DNA of 64,000 nt from Platynereis dumerilii (GCA_026936325.1 JAPTHN010000010.1:44769414-44833413), one strand, 5' to 3'; positions 24,334-37,680 are shown, counted from the first letter of the stretch. Program-made: numbers and translations. Notes: generated by a model from the sequence alone, not told the origin.

Positions 24334-24534
24334 GACCGATACAGAAGTATGAAGCAATACATGACCATGAAGAAGTTATACACATCTCAGAAATACAATT
24401 GCTCAGTATCTCCCATAGTGAAAAGACACTCTTTCAATGACAGTTGCTCTTTGGCCCTGTCTTCTCATTATTGGCTCCTCCTTTCAGTGTCTTATTTGTT
24501 ATTCACCATTTTGACTTCTCTGAAGAAATCTTAG
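24334..24534 (+). pseudogene. Terminal exon copy 2, 5' part lost
   Basis: This matches the exon from the DRYRS region to the final LKKS and stop, with the hydrophobic tail intact. The acceptor and the first 60 or so exon bases, including the VQCVEPNLADC segment, are gone. The sequence before it (24240-24330) is instead the block found at 37720-37840. A deletion fused the end of unit 1 to the exon. A Thr codon has become Met (TATGAAG), which gives the apparent start of the ORF. It is probably not spliced. Confidence 0.75.
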
Positions 24535-26376
24535 CATAATTTATGCATGTTTGTGAATGAGTAATTTAAAAATATTTTTCTATGTAATTTTCCTATTATG
24601 AATCTTTTATAAATTTATGACAACGGTGTTCACTGAACAGACGTAAATTTGAAAATTCCAAATGAATTGTCAATTATAAAATATACTAATTATACCATGC
24701 TAATTAAAGCTGGCCTAGAATGTACAATCAAGAAAATTTTGCAAATAGCCATCATTGTTATCACTCTTTGGCCATGCCCTGGGGCAACTGGGTCACTTCG
24801 CAAATAAACCCACTGAGTTTAAATAAATTTGATTTGGCTTTCACAGAGAACGTTAGCAGCTCAGCCTGAGACCGATGCGAGACACAAATGGAAAATTAAA
24901 AATCAAAATGTGATATTTTGGAGTCCCCAGGCACATAATCAAGGCGTCCACAAAAAGAAAAAGGATAAGAATCGTACAAATTAACTTGACCTTTATGCTT
25001 AAATATCGAATTTTAGGGAACATAGAAACATGAAGTGTTAATTGACAGAAGGCACATTTACATGCTGGGCAAATCAAAATTAAAACATTTTTTTGCAATT
25101 TTCACATCAGTCCACAACTTGATGAGCAGGGATAACTTTGCCAAATCTTAATCTCGGCATGTCTGAAGCTGTACAGATCATGTCTCGTCATTCTGCTGTG
25201 TTGATTTCTAGAATATTTTGTGTCCAGCAGAGCAGGCAATTAAAATTACATGTGGTTGGAGACTTGGAGTTAATCAACAGACATGCTCTGTGCTCTTCAA
25301 CTGGCAATGACTTGTTAATTGTAAAGCCAATTTGAAACTTCTTGATTACCAAATCACACCATTTATTCATATTATCTTACTTTCTGTGCTTCTTTACTAC
25401 ACATTTATGATGGTTCTCTGTTATATTATTTACCAGAGTAAGTGTGAGCAATGCCAATATGCTTGTGTCTTGCAAACATTAACTTTTTTGTGAAATACAC
25501 ACTACACTGCACGGAAGGAAATGCTGACATTACCTGTAAGAAATAAAGATATTTATGTAAAGTGTGTTGAATGCTTTTTACGTTTGAATATAACATTTTC
25601 ATGTAACTTTTTGATTTTGATGCCTTCTATCGTCTCTTATGTTTTAAGCCAAGAAATGAATAATAATGATTTTTAAAAAGGCTATTCAAGAGAAATTTTC
25701 ATAAAGGCAATTCTTGAAAAGTGAGAAGGATGGGAAGTACCCAGAAGAGGAATGCCAGAAGTAGCAGGAGGAGAAAGAAAGAGAAAGAATACAATTGTAC
25801 AGAAATACACGAATATACAGTTTGATCCATATAAAATAACAGTAATATTCATATCTAAATGAAATAGCCATGCATCCCACCTCCCCTGTAAAAACGAAAA
25901 TTTTGATCAAAGAGCAAAATGATATACTAAGTTTCTTACAACAAAAGTACAATAACAACAAACATCAAGAATTAACATCTTCCCAAGCAATCAGCAACGA
26001 TATTATCTTCTCTCTTGATATGTTTAACTACATGTATATATAACGTCATATTTTTGAAGTGTCAAACCCCAGTTCAAAAATTTCCTATTCTTGTTCTTCG
26101 TTATGTACAAATACTGTTGATCATAATCCTTTAGTGTCCTCATACTGGTGTTGTGCTTTTAGTCTGGATTTCCACAAAGAAGTAATTTCCCGTGATATTT
26201 AATCAAATAAATCTGCCACAGCGTTTAAAGCACCGGTAATAGGATCAGTTCAACGAACCTTACGCACAAGCCTGTTCTTCTGTGTCCTTGAAGTTGTGGG
26301 TTCTTGGAAAATTGCCTGATAGATGGATGGATGCAGTGATGTTGGCAGCTCACTGTGCACTCACTGCCACTCAGTC

Positions 26377-26470
26377 TATATAAGTCACATGAAAAAACTA
26401 GTAACATGCTTGTATCATATCATCCTAGCTGATTAAGATTAATCCCCACATGCCATTGGAATACTCAGTA
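26377..26470 (+). promoter_or_regulatory. TATA-like motif with ATG; donor-like site degraded
   Basis: TATATAAGTCACATG starts at 26377 and ATG is at 26450. The donor seen in other copies (CAGGTAAAC) is CAGTAAAC here, so the GT is lost. The copy at 61377 is identical in this respect. Confidence 0.3.
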
Positions 26471-26867
26471 AACAGGAAAAGATGATTTAACTACCTCCCA
26501 CGCATCCCCAGACTTCACATGTTGGGATCCTTGCAAAAACTATTTTGCTACTTGACGGTGCATGTGTGTCAGGCATGTTAATTGTGGATAGGTTATATGT
26601 CTTTCCAGGCTACCTTGTAAATATACCAAAATCTCAACCACACATAATATCTGTTCTACAAGTCACGAACTTTTTTAAAATTCAAAGATGTCATGAGACC
26701 TTTCCGCAAAAGGAAGGACAGAGCCTTGTGATATTGTCAACCATAGTATAATGTCAGAAACGACCAGATAGGATTCATGTTATGTCATAAATGAAACTTC
26801 TCAAGCGATTAATGTAATTAAAGTAATTATGCACCATTGCATCTATATCAGGACTATTCGGGGGGGA

Positions 26868-26930
26868 GGGATAGCTCAGTGGTAGCATGCTGAGCTGCCA
26901 ATCTCTGCGTTCATCTCAAGAGATGTTTTC
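26868..26930 (+). other. Degenerate tRNA-like segment (A-box TAGCTCAGTGGTAG)
   Basis: A good tRNA D-arm/A-box word is followed by a weak B-box-like GCGTTCATCTC. Sister copies lie at about 48615 and 62205, with scattered differences in the A-box. It was therefore present before the unit duplication and is now decaying. It could be a SINE head or a tRNA pseudogene. Confidence 0.45.
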
Positions 26931-29905
26931 TTTTGACCTTGCATATGAAGTCAAAGACTAGCATTAGCCAATTAATGCAGGTTATTAGTTGGGGGCTATG
27001 CTAATAAACTTTACGAGTTTGGAAGTTTCAAGTTAACAAACCTCTCTTTCCTGCACACTTTCTCCCTTCCTTTGTTTTCAGCAAAAATTGATTTTTTGTT
27101 TCAAGTCAATTTTTTCCATTAGTTTGGATGAGTGGGAAGTTTGGTTTTACATTCTTTTTAACAGTACAAGAAAAAAGTTCATGGTGAATTGCTGCTCCCT
27201 TGACAAATTAGGCAATTTCAGACTTCCACAGAGCCAGACCTAATGCAGGATCCTGAGACACATTGACCGCAAACATCAGAAGGGAAGACGAAGTGGAGAA
27301 TGATGTAGTAAGAAGGTGGTAGCAAGAAAAGATCGGAAGATCAGTAGACTGCTTATCACCAGACAAGGAAGCTCTCCGAGATTGCTATGACTCATTCTGG
27401 CATTCTACATTCAATGAAACTTGGCAAATATAAAGCGGTGACTGAAAATGATGGATGTTGCTCATTTTCTTTAGAGGACATACATTTTTTTCGGGAGCTG
27501 AACTCATCCTTTAATCCATAAGTTTAAGTAGAATGCCGCATTAATGTTCAAACAAAAGGCTATGACAAAAAAAAGACAACTATCTGCCTGCTCCTTGGAG
27601 ATGTGAGTGTTCCTTGAGGATTGCCTGATGGAAAGTGATGGATGGATGGACGCTATCGCAATTTTTCTACAAAATTCTACTATTAATCTTGGCGTTCTGA
27701 TCCATACTGGCCATTACTTGGCCAATTATTCAGTTTATTATTAGGCTTATAGTTAATCAGGTCAATTTCACAGCATGTGATCTGGTAACTATAATTAACA
27801 TTATTGCAACATTTTATCATCCTAATTCATTGCATAATTAGCAGTCATGATAAAACGCATTGGTAATTATTAGGTCAATCTAGAGAATAGTGAGCTCCAG
27901 TAATTTGTCAAAGGCAACCTTCAACAGCCCCCGGTTTGATTGGGTACACTGGCTATAATAAAAGTTGATAGGGCAATATCTACAAAGTTAAGTTACAGTA
28001 ATTGTCTTTATAAAATAAGGAGTCTTACCATAGCGAAGGACAGCATGGTTACTATTGGTGGTGAAACTGATTCTTTTTCGAACGTCATGTTAACATGCAT
28101 GTAGTGATGAAGTCTCTTCCTTTTGCAGCATCTTGGATTTTGGAAATGTCATCATTCTGTAGCTTTAGACAGAAGACAATCAGTACATGTCTTTGTATGC
28201 ATTTGACGTGAAAAATGAATGATTAGTCTGGAGAAGAATGCAGGATGATCTATGACAAAGATTTTTTTTTCCAGAGTGTATACGGTTTGCGAGAGAAGAT
28301 TTAGTGCAGGAGCATGACTCTTTTGCTCTGTGACTGTTAATCTATGATGGTATCTTGGGGTATAATAAATCTCCATAAGGTCCTAATGCTGCAAATGATA
28401 ACCTCTCACAAAAGACTTCTGCTGGGGATGATGTGCCTTATGATCTACCTGTGTTTTTGTTCCTCATTACTTACTAATACTTAGAGATCATTTATAATTC
28501 AGAGGAAATAGACCTTTATCTGGTGAGTGATGATGGTGTTCGCTTATATATTATCTAACGTTTCCAATCATAGAATTGACTCTGTTGGCTCATTGCAATT
28601 CTATGTGCTATTACAAGCGATTTAATCAGTATGCGATTCTGAAATTCTTTGGCCACGAAATACACCACATTTTCAGTTGATTTATTAGTTCAAACGCAAC
28701 AAAACGTCATACAGCTCATATGTCAAACGCAGTAAAGACCTGTTTAGCATTGAGTCCAAAATCGCGTGCATGGTAATTAATTGCCTGTAATACAATCTAG
28801 AGTGAAATCTTGTTTTTGGCTCCGGCTTGGTACTTAATAGACCTATACTAAGCATGGCAGTACCACTGCAATTGATCCTTCTGCCAGAACTTCAATCCTC
28901 CAGTCATTTTACCAGTCTTCTCATGAGCCCTTGATATAATGTGTTGGTAATTACCACACAGTTTTAACAGCAAGATTGTCAATAATAATCAGTGATATGA
29001 TAATTATGTTTTTTTTGGTAATTCAGTTGCTGCACTTTGATAAGCTGCAGACATCATGGCTTCCATGGGTTGTCTCATTGATTACTCTGCAAACATTGAA
29101 GTTGCCTAATTTTTCCCGGGAGTAATTTTGTAATTCCCTGGTTTGGTCTATTCAATTTTTAAATTTTGTAACATAATTTCCAATTCATTGGGCTTACTGA
29201 TATCAGCACATCATTACTTCATTACACAAAACACATTAAGCTATGATCAAATATTTTTCATTGTAAAATTCTTGAAATATTAGGTACACTATCAATTACA
29301 GATTTGCAATTCCACATTGGAGCATAACATGTGGTGAAAATTCCAAATGTTGCATTACCACATGAAAATTGTCAAATGTCATTCAACAAAGAGTATTCTG
29401 CCCTTGAGAAATTGAAAAAAAAACTTAATGCCATTTGCATGTTAAACAACTGAAGAGAGAGGATAAAACAGTACAAATGCATCCCTTGATTGAAAGAATT
29501 CCTTTTTGCATCATACATCTCGGTTTCTTTTATGTCTACCATTAAAATTATTACTTTCTTACAGCTCTACAAGTACAAGTGATTACCAAAGTGCAACAAA
29601 ATGTTCCTTGAGACATCATATATCTCTATACTTGCCATGTTATTATATATGACTTCTATTATCTGGTAAGTGAGGTCACATCCTATGCATGGCATGTTAT
29701 CAGCACAGGTCAGTGAATGAGATTTAAAGAGTCACAACACACATCAGTGGCGTCACATGGCTCTCTAAGACAGCTTTCTCTTTCCCAGTGAATATTGTAA
29801 ATGACAGTAATCTGCAATACCATTAAAGGTTGTGGGCAATAGGATCAGTTCAGCTCCAGGAAGTTGATGTCAATCTGCTTACAGTAAAATCCACCACATA
29901 AACAA

Positions 29906-30165
29906 CATTCAATGTCTATTACTGTATATAGCGATCGATAAGTCCTTCACTGCTTATTCCTTACTGACAGTTAAAATTGTTTATTTAGCCAATGCATATG
30001 TCTAAATTTGTAAAAATATTTTTTGCTCCTTGGTGGCCTGCATGATAGCGGCTCTTGCCTTAATGCAGGTCTCCAAAGACCGATGATAATTAATTGGTTG
30101 TTTTTTCAATTGTTTTTCTATTATGGTCTGAATAAACGAATATTGTCTGTCTGTCTGTCTGTCTG
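29906..30165 (+). mobile_element. Retroelement 3' fragment with (TGTC)n tail
   Basis: About 260 bp lies between host words that are adjacent in unit 1 (near 6670-6685). It ends in AATAAA-type sequence (GAATAAACGAATATTG) and then five TGTC units. A short simple-repeat tail after a poly(A) signal suggests a LINE or SINE 3' end. The left boundary is uncertain. Confidence 0.5.
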
Positions 30166-32524
30166 ACAACACTTTCAGGCAACAAGTTACATTTTCCCCA
30201 ATTCGCTCAATGTGGAATCCCAAGGGCTTGCCAATCAAGAACTAATCTTATTTGCTACTGTTGATGGTGCCCTACTTTCGTCAGGTGTTCTGTTTTAACA
30301 GTTTTCTTTTCTGAGGCATTTCGTCTGTCAATGTTATACGCAATTCATTCTGCTCCCATAAAAAAAAATTTGTTTTGCAAAATTTGACAAAAGAAGAGGT
30401 GAAATGGACCACTTTGTCAGGTTTTGTAAGCTGCGAGACAGTTTGAAGATATTATGACACCAGGCACCAATTATCATCTGCCATCTCAGGAAAATCAAGG
30501 TTATTAAATTTGTAGCTGGTTGGAAGGAATACCGTTTGATTGGTCACTTATCTTTGCTGAATGGTAATTTCATGCTCTTCTGTAGTAACATGCGGACACA
30601 ACATCATTCCAGTGCTGTTTCCGGATCTGGGAAACACTCAGCATCAAACAGCGACACATAGGCCTAACACAAGGCCAAATATTTGCAGAATTAATTATTT
30701 ACTGTTCAATATCACTTCCGAAATTAAAAAGGATTCAGGTAGCTGCTACCACCAACACGCGGAAATTGTCATGCTATATGGTAAACTCAGGCTTCCCATA
30801 GAGACATTATTTAAAAGGGCTGCATGAATCTTCATCATCTTTTAATTAGTTTTGGTAATGAAATATATGTTCAAAGCAAGTCATGTAATTATATTTGAAT
30901 ATGAGAAGCTTTTCCTGTTACAGAAGGCTTCACATAGATCGGGAGCATCACTGAATTCACTGTCAATCCTTTAGTACTGAGCATGCCAGGTGGCACATTG
31001 TGACCAATCTCAATCATGTAGATGACAAGGTCAAACCAGGGCCTTTCTCCTGCCCCTTATGACATCCAGGCTGAGCACATGGCATCCACATACGTAGGCC
31101 TAGCTATAAATAGTATCCATCTAATCATCAGATTGTGGCATTCTAACCTATATTTGGAAGAGGAAGGACTGTTGCTCTGATGGCTTGGTACTGATCATAA
31201 CTGATGATACTGATAGCGGTCTTGTTTTGGCTGCCATACTGGCATAATACCAAAATCGTAGCCAATTAACAATCACAAGATTTTGTTGTAAAGATATATA
31301 TTTTGACGTGAGGCTAACACTATCATTTGAGTATTGAATAATGAAATACGTTGAAGAGCTGTTTTGCAAAAAGCAGAGTGAAGAAGGACAGAACACCTTG
31401 TTAAATCTTGGCAAATGATGGCTTCCTGGCACTTCTTTCTTTGCAGTGTATTTTCAGTCTGGAGTCATGGTAGTTTTAGAAGTTGATGAACCGTATGCAG
31501 ATTTCACGTGTGACCTCTACTTTTTATTGTGCCTTTATTTTAATAAAGAAAGGTTTCAAATGTTAATTGATCCTATAAAATAACTACAAGCATATGTCAG
31601 AAAACATAATTTTAGTAAACTACCCTTATAGTAGGTCTAATCAAAGGATGCCTGAAAGATAGATGAATGTGAGCTGCGATGCTGAGAACTCCAAATTGCT
31701 GGTTGAATGGGATAGTTGCTGTGCAAACTAGGTTGAATGGAACCCAGACAGGGATTAGCATTTAATGAAACTGGTCAAATGTAAATTGTTGGATGTTGTG
31801 ATGGATGTTGTTTAATTTGGATTTTCCTGCAGAGGACTAAGGTAAATTTGCTGGAGCTGACCTGATCTTTTTATCCAATGTAATACCCATTACTTTAAAT
31901 GATATTACACATTTACCTGATTAGATGCAATGGGATGTTAACTCTCTTTAGAAATCTGAAATAAAACCTGAATGACAAGTCAATATATGAAAGCACCATT
32001 GCCTGTGTTGCCGAATTCACCACAGCGTGTCGTTTGCCCTCGCGAGACCAGCACATGTGCCTTCGGCACCAAAAGCGAATGCCAAATAGCCAAACGCCAA
32101 ATAGCCAAATAGCCAAACGCCAAATAGCCAAACTGAAAAGACTGGCGAAAGTGGTGGTATACGATTGGGAAGTGACCAAAACGAGGCCACCCCTCAGTTC
32201 CTGCACTTTCGGGAGGTGACACCATGTGAATTACTGTATCTGCCAAGATTTTGCCAAATACACATGATTGGTGTCGATGAATCAGCACATGATTGCTGTT
32301 GGATAATCGGCAAAATTGGCAGGGCACTGACGGTGAAATCCGACTTCAAGTTGTGTGCTGCCGCAGATTAAACATAACAAATATGATGCATTGTGCGTAT
32401 TTGGTACTTGTCGTCTGAGAATTTCCCCAGTTGGCATATGTCATTTATAGATGATTATTTAGCATCCACAACTGATATACTTTATCAATGCAATGACCAT
32501 GATCATAATCTGGATTCCTGCAAT
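30166..32524. other. Non-coding unit 2 sequence
   Basis: The sister of 6685-7320 and 8545-10811. It contains the empty sites for the unit 1 LINE (about 30620), the Harbinger-like MITE (about 30995) and the 10812 insertion (about 32400). A small minisatellite of GCCAAATAGCCAAAC units lies at 32080-32130 and has fewer units in the sister at 10500-10530. Confidence 0.55.
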
Positions 32525-32532
32525 GCCAATGA

Positions 32533-32927
32533 TATATCTGGAACACACAGGTCTGGGCCATCGCCATCTTTTCTTGGTGAAATAACAAATCTTTAGGGCA
32601 CGATTTTGGGGTGATTTGTGGCTCCGAAAAATCTAAAAAAAAAAATGCAGTCATGTACCTTTTGTCTTTAGAAAACACGTTGGATGCTTGAAATATTTTT
32701 ATTAGGCTGATTTATGGAGAAATTAAAGGAAACCTAACATGTAAACAAACCTTTGGACATCAACCTCGAGTGCTTCGGACGCACTTTTAATATAGAAAGA
32801 ATGATCTTACAGAGGTTCTGCGCCGGATATCAAGGCCTCCAGAGCATGCTGCGTCATAGATGCAGCAATTGCACAAGATAACTTAGATAAGGTTGCAATG
32901 ATACTGAGCTCTCCTCTGCTGATCTAT
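32533..32927. mobile_element. 395-bp insertion with 8-bp direct repeats GCCAATGA
   Basis: Perfect GCCAATGA at 32525-32532 and 32928-32935 flanks sequence absent from unit 1 near 15445-15455. No clear terminal inverted repeats and no ORF are seen. An 8-bp duplication is common for hAT, but the class is unknown. Confidence 0.6.
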
Positions 32928-32935
32928 GCCAATGA

Positions 32936-33762
32936 CACCTTCGCTATTCTTGGAAAATCAAGGTTGGGTTTTTTAAAAACTAAAGTGTTGTTGGTCGGAG
33001 GTTAAACTGATGTATCAACGCTAGAACAGGTTGATTGGTCACTTTTGTTAGCCAAATGGTCATTTTATGCACTTCTGTTGGAGCATGTGGATACGACATC
33101 AATCTAGTGCTGCTTCTGGAGCTGGGAAGAACTTGACATAACTTCGGATATTGAAAAGGATTGAGGTTACTGCTACCACCAGCACAACATGTGGAAATTT
33201 TCATGCAATATGTTAAAATCAGGTAACCCTGGGAGAGTTATCTGAAAGGGTTGTTGAGTGAATCTATATTATCTTTTAATGAGCTTTGGTAATGAAATAT
33301 ATGCTCAAAGCAGGTGATGTTATTAGTTTTGAGTACACGAGAAGCTCTTCCCATTACAGAGAAGCTTTATATAGACAGGGAACATCCTTGGATTCAGTGT
33401 CTGTCCTTTATAGTACCCAGTATGCTGATCAACTTAATGTCTTTGGAAGATTTAAGTCATCAACAAACTTCTCAGCCTTTTACTTTTTCAGGTGCAATTG
33501 ATATGTGATTCAAAACTTTTTCCCAAAAGAGAAGGAAGTTAATAATTCTGTGAGTGCACCAAGAGAAGGTTGATGGTAAACTGTTGCTTCCTTGACAAAT
33601 AAGGTAACTTTAGAGTTTCACAGACACACTGAGACCCAGACATAATCCACAAATCCGAGACACCTTGACCTCAAGCTGAGGAGAGGAAGACATAGTTGCA
33701 TAATATTATGATTGAGTAAGGAGGTGGAAGTAAGGAAAATAGGAAGATCACAAGACCAGTTA
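32936..33762. other. Non-coding unit 2 sequence
   Basis: The sister of 15450-16012. I see no gene or element in it. Confidence 0.5.
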
Positions 33763-34725
33763 TTACAGATCTCGCATAAGTGTGTCATGTTCCATATGAA
33801 TATATGCACAGGTGATGTCAGTATTGCAATACTGACATCACTATTGGTACTCCAGCTTGAGTGTTGATTCCAACTGTTACCAACTAGTCAGCCTACTGGC
33901 TGTCTAAGTGTGATTAACAATTGATTAATCTGAGTTCATTGGTATGGTTGTTTGATTCAGTTGGAGCAGGTGAAACTGATATGTTTGGGCCTCTTGCTTG
34001 ATCCATCATGGACATTCATGGTGTCCTGTTGTGAAATTTTTCCTTGAGGGCAGCACCTTGTGGCTTTTCAGCCTTTTAAGTGAAATCTGCGCCAAAGAAA
34101 CTGTTCAGAATTGATGACTGGAATGGGGATGATAGGGAGATTTTTTGGAAGTGAATGTGGTGGTGTTGCATGGGCACACCAGAGGACGAGAAATGGGGGG
34201 GGTGGGGTAGTTGCTCCCCAAAAATTTGGGAAAAGGCCAGATAAGGAGGCTAAGAGTTCGATCATCAAATAAACATGATTGGAAATCAGTGATAAGGATG
34301 CCCCCAGGCAAAATTCCCCCCCCCCCTTAGGTCTTAAATACTGAATGGTTCCTGAGTATATTATTTTTGCAAAGACAAAGCAGCACATGATAACCTCTCA
34401 AGACCAGCAAATGAATGTGAGAGTGAATGAATTTGTTTTGTTGTAAAAGTGCTAAAACTGAGGGCAGTTATACACAAATTCATGCATTATATATAGCTGG
34501 ATATTGTAACTTTTGGATTTATTCAAAACATCAAACTGAATAATCAGTGTTGAGCAACAATCTGACAGCTTACTGTGGATTTGTAATGGTGTGATCAGTA
34601 TGGGTTCCAAGTGACACACCTGAAACTGCGAAAATACCAACTGTGAAATCATTATGCTGATACTGACATCGCAAGAGCACTGTGGCAGTTGAAAAGAACA
34701 TGGCACACCTATATGAGATCTGTAA
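33763..34725. mobile_element. TA-flanked non-autonomous DNA element, copy A
   Basis: Terminal inverted repeats of about 30 bp begin TTACAGATCTC, with GTGTGTCATGTTC further in, and end GAGATCTGTAA. The element is flanked by TA (33761-33762 and 34726-34727). Unit 1 at about 16013 (CCAGTTAACACCAG) is the exact empty site. A perfect 28-bp palindrome is at 33813-33840 (arm TGATGTCAGTATTG). There is no transposase. The same element recurs at 45889-46860. TA duplication suggests a Tc1/mariner-like mobiliser. Confidence 0.85.
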
Positions 34726-36845
34726 TAACACCAGACAGGCTAATGTCGAAGATTGCCATGACACAAACACCTCTAGACAACAGAAAAATGACAAACAAAA
34801 GAAAATGACTGTCTTAAAACAAAGCAAAATGAATAATAGATTTTATTTAGGATGCTGCAGTATGATATCATACTCCAACGATACAAGAAGAAAACACTTT
34901 CTATGTACTTTTGGAAGGACAATAATACGCCATGCCTGCATGAATAAGACTGTTATATTGGTCCTTTGGGCCCACTTCCATAGGTTTTAGCATGCAAGGA
35001 TTGAAGATCTAACTGCTGGACGGATGTAGCTTGGCCACAGATGTGGAAGCTGTATACCCAGTCTAGATGTTACTAGGGGCATGAAAAGAGCTCCGGTTGG
35101 CCCTTGTCATTCAGAGATTATTACAATCTATCAGTGACAATTGACAGTGTGCCATGCAGCATACCAGTTTCCAAATAATATCAAATAACTCGTAAATAAG
35201 TCCGGAGTACTATTCCAGACTGTAGCTAGATATCATCACATTGTCTCTGACGAGGAACTTTTGATAAGTGAGCGCATGCACAAATGGTACATTAAGAGGT
35301 GACACAAAACCAGGAAAGTATTGCACTGGATTGCAAATTCACTGTCAAACGTAATGGCTTTTTTTTTGACAGTCAGACGAGTGTCGTCAGAAGGAGTGCA
35401 TCCTCCCCACGCAAGCCCTGCTAAAATGGACAGGGCTTTCTGCTATTTCCAACCTCTTCTGTGATTGGCTGCTTATTTAGGTCATAAGCATTTTGCAAGC
35501 AGATTTAGTCTGATTATGGACACTTAGAGGATTACTGGCAACGAAGAAAAACTGTGTAAAACAAGCAAACTTTCAAACAGTTTCATTCCGGAACTGTGAA
35601 AATACATAATTCAATGGAATTTTCGGAACTGTGATAGCACCTTTCAACAATACACAATTTCTCCATTTGTAACTGTGTGAAACAGAAGCAACAATTTCAA
35701 ACTGTGATGTAGCAGTCCCTGATTGGCTGAGCCAAAACTAGGTCAGTTAATAAAGCATTCATGAATTAGCAAAGGTTATGGGCCATTTTGTCATGGTATG
35801 ACTTGGGATGATGAAGGAGTGCGGCTGGGTGTCAAACCAGCAAGTGACTTCCACGTACAACCTCGTCTAAAATCTGGCTTAAAAAAATATATTACACATG
35901 TTGGTAGGCTATGTGTCTCAATAGATGCCTACTTGAGAATTTCTGCTAAATTGGTCAAATTTCAGGTATTTGATGGAGGTTCGATAATGTCTGATTTAAC
36001 TAGTTTTTCGAGAGACGGTTTACCTGCAAGAGCAACTGGTTAATGTGGCATTGTTGCATCCAGCTTTCTTTCACAATTCCTGTGTATCTGTAAGTACAAC
36101 ACTTTTTTGGATTCGGGGTATAACCTTTCTAGAATCATTTCCAAATTTTCCATCTCATAATATCACCTCAGTTCCAGATTTCCAGTAGGCTGAAGAACTG
36201 ATGTTATTCAAAGTGGTGGGCAGTAAGGTTAGTTCAGTCGGATTAAATTGATGTCGGTCGGCTGCAAGGAAAAGCGACACCATAAACATGAAACAACATC
36301 CATCACTTCCCAGCAGCAATTTGTGTCCGCTGATTTACTGCTACAACATGAGTGGGTCTGTCAGAGCCACACTCCAACTTCTTCCATGGGGTCATCATGC
36401 TGACATGTAAGCCTGATAATTAGATGGTAGCAGTTTATTGCTGTATGGATGTCGTATACTCAGTCTAGATGTCACAATGGGGCGCGATAAAAGCTCCTGG
36501 TTGCTCATGTCATCTGCACATTATCGAGATTGATCACAAAGTGCCACCTGGCATACTGGCTGCCAGAGGATTGATGCTCCCTATCTACATTCTGCATGCA
36601 TAGAAAGTCTTTCTGACAGGAAGAGCTTCTCATATCCAAAATTAATTGCATCACCGCATTGAATATATTTATGTTATTACTAAAAGAGCTGATGGAGATA
36701 TGTGCAACCCTTGCAGATCTATAAGGTGTCACTTTCTAGGGTAGGCAAATACAAACATGTCTCATTTAAATGTCCACATGTCATGCCTGCTGTAGCAGTT
36801 ACCTCAATCCTTGCTTGAACATATTTCATTACCAAAGCTCATTAA
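34726..36845. other. Non-coding unit 2 sequence
   Basis: The sister of 16015-16100 and 17200-18600 of unit 1 and 49650-50980 of unit 3. Apart from the 413-bp insertion at 35400 I see no element or gene. Confidence 0.5.
35400..35812. mobile_element. 413-bp insertion with 10-bp target duplication GAAGGAGTGC
   Basis: A perfect direct repeat GAAGGAGTGC lies at 35390-35399 and 35813-35822. Units 1 (about 17787) and 3 (about 50038) have one copy and no insert. The ends show only weak inverted similarity (ATCCTCCC and GGGATGAT). A hairpin AGCCCTG/CAGGGCT lies near the left end. It is non-coding and may be a Mutator-like MITE. Confidence 0.65.
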
Positions 36846-37680
36846 GGTGGCTCGCTACTCATGTAATTGCGTCATGTGAGCACATTTCCGCGCAGCCAGG
36901 CAGGCCCTATCTATCATAACGTCACCATTGCAGCTAAGCTCCGTTCAGCATCTTTTTTTAATTCTGAGAATTTCATGAGTCGGCCACTTCGTTTGCAATT
37001 TGCGCCACTTCTATTAGGGTTAGAGACTTCTCGTTTGGAGCATTAGATGCGCTATGAAAACTACTATAATCAGCCGGACTTTCAGCTCTCTACTCCTAGT
37101 AGAAAATTTCTGCAGGCGATTTTCGGCAAGCATGTTGAATTTCTCAAAAATGACTTTGTGTCATAAATAAATTTTTATATCAATTTCCAGGCCCGTTGGG
37201 TCGTATGTCTGTATCATTATATTGTTCCTTACTTCATATGGAAGCAATTGACAAAGAAATAAAAAATCCTATCTCGTCATTTTTTTTTAGCGCTATGGTT
37301 CATAAAAAAAATAAAATTTTCAAAATCATAACTTTTGATCAAAACCCCAAGAAAAGTTCTTTAAATTAAATATATATTTCTGGAATTTTAATCAGCTTTT
37401 TCATAAAACTGTCCTCTTTAATTCCATGCTTCATTTAATAACATAGGATGAATGGCCACTGAATGGCAGGGAAAACTTCACAGTAAAAAAATTAAGAAAA
37501 AAATTGAGTTTTTCAGGCTTGCATGGACTGACTTTCTTTTACATAACCTCAAATATTTTGAAAGAAAGGCTGGTAGCGACCACTTTGGTTGGTATATCCT
37601 TGCTATAAACTATATTTTGAATCATTTTAAACTATCTTTAAGAAATCCTATCTTGGAAAGTTCACGAGTATCGAGCCACC
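36846..37680. mobile_element. TTAA-flanked non-autonomous DNA element
   Basis: The ends GGTGGCTCGCTACTC and GAGTATCGAGCCACC are inverted repeats. TTAA flanks at 36842-36845 and 37681-37684. The empty site CATTAAAAGATGATG is seen at 24170 and 55975. The length is 835 bp with no transposase. TTAA duplication is used by piggyBac and Kolobok elements. Confidence 0.82.

Larger units (their letters stand above)
24535..29905. other. Non-coding unit 2 sequence
   Basis: This is the sister of 2793-6640 and, from about 24610 to 26560, nearly identical to 59615-61570. It includes the TATA-like motif at 26377, a degenerate tRNA-like segment at 26868 and a block at 27180-27700 that repeats at 48900-49400. 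Apparent ORFs (for example 26225-26407 minus) are shared only because the DNA is nearly identical, not because a frame is conserved. Confidence 0.55.

Noticed and set aside
26225-26407. 60-codon minus frame identical to one at 61225-61407
   Set aside because: The identity comes from the nearly identical DNA tract. Older sister blocks do not conserve the frame.
26868-26930. Possible functional tRNA gene
   Set aside because: The A-box is good, but the B-box and stems are poor and the three copies diverge in the A-box, so it is not a working tRNA.
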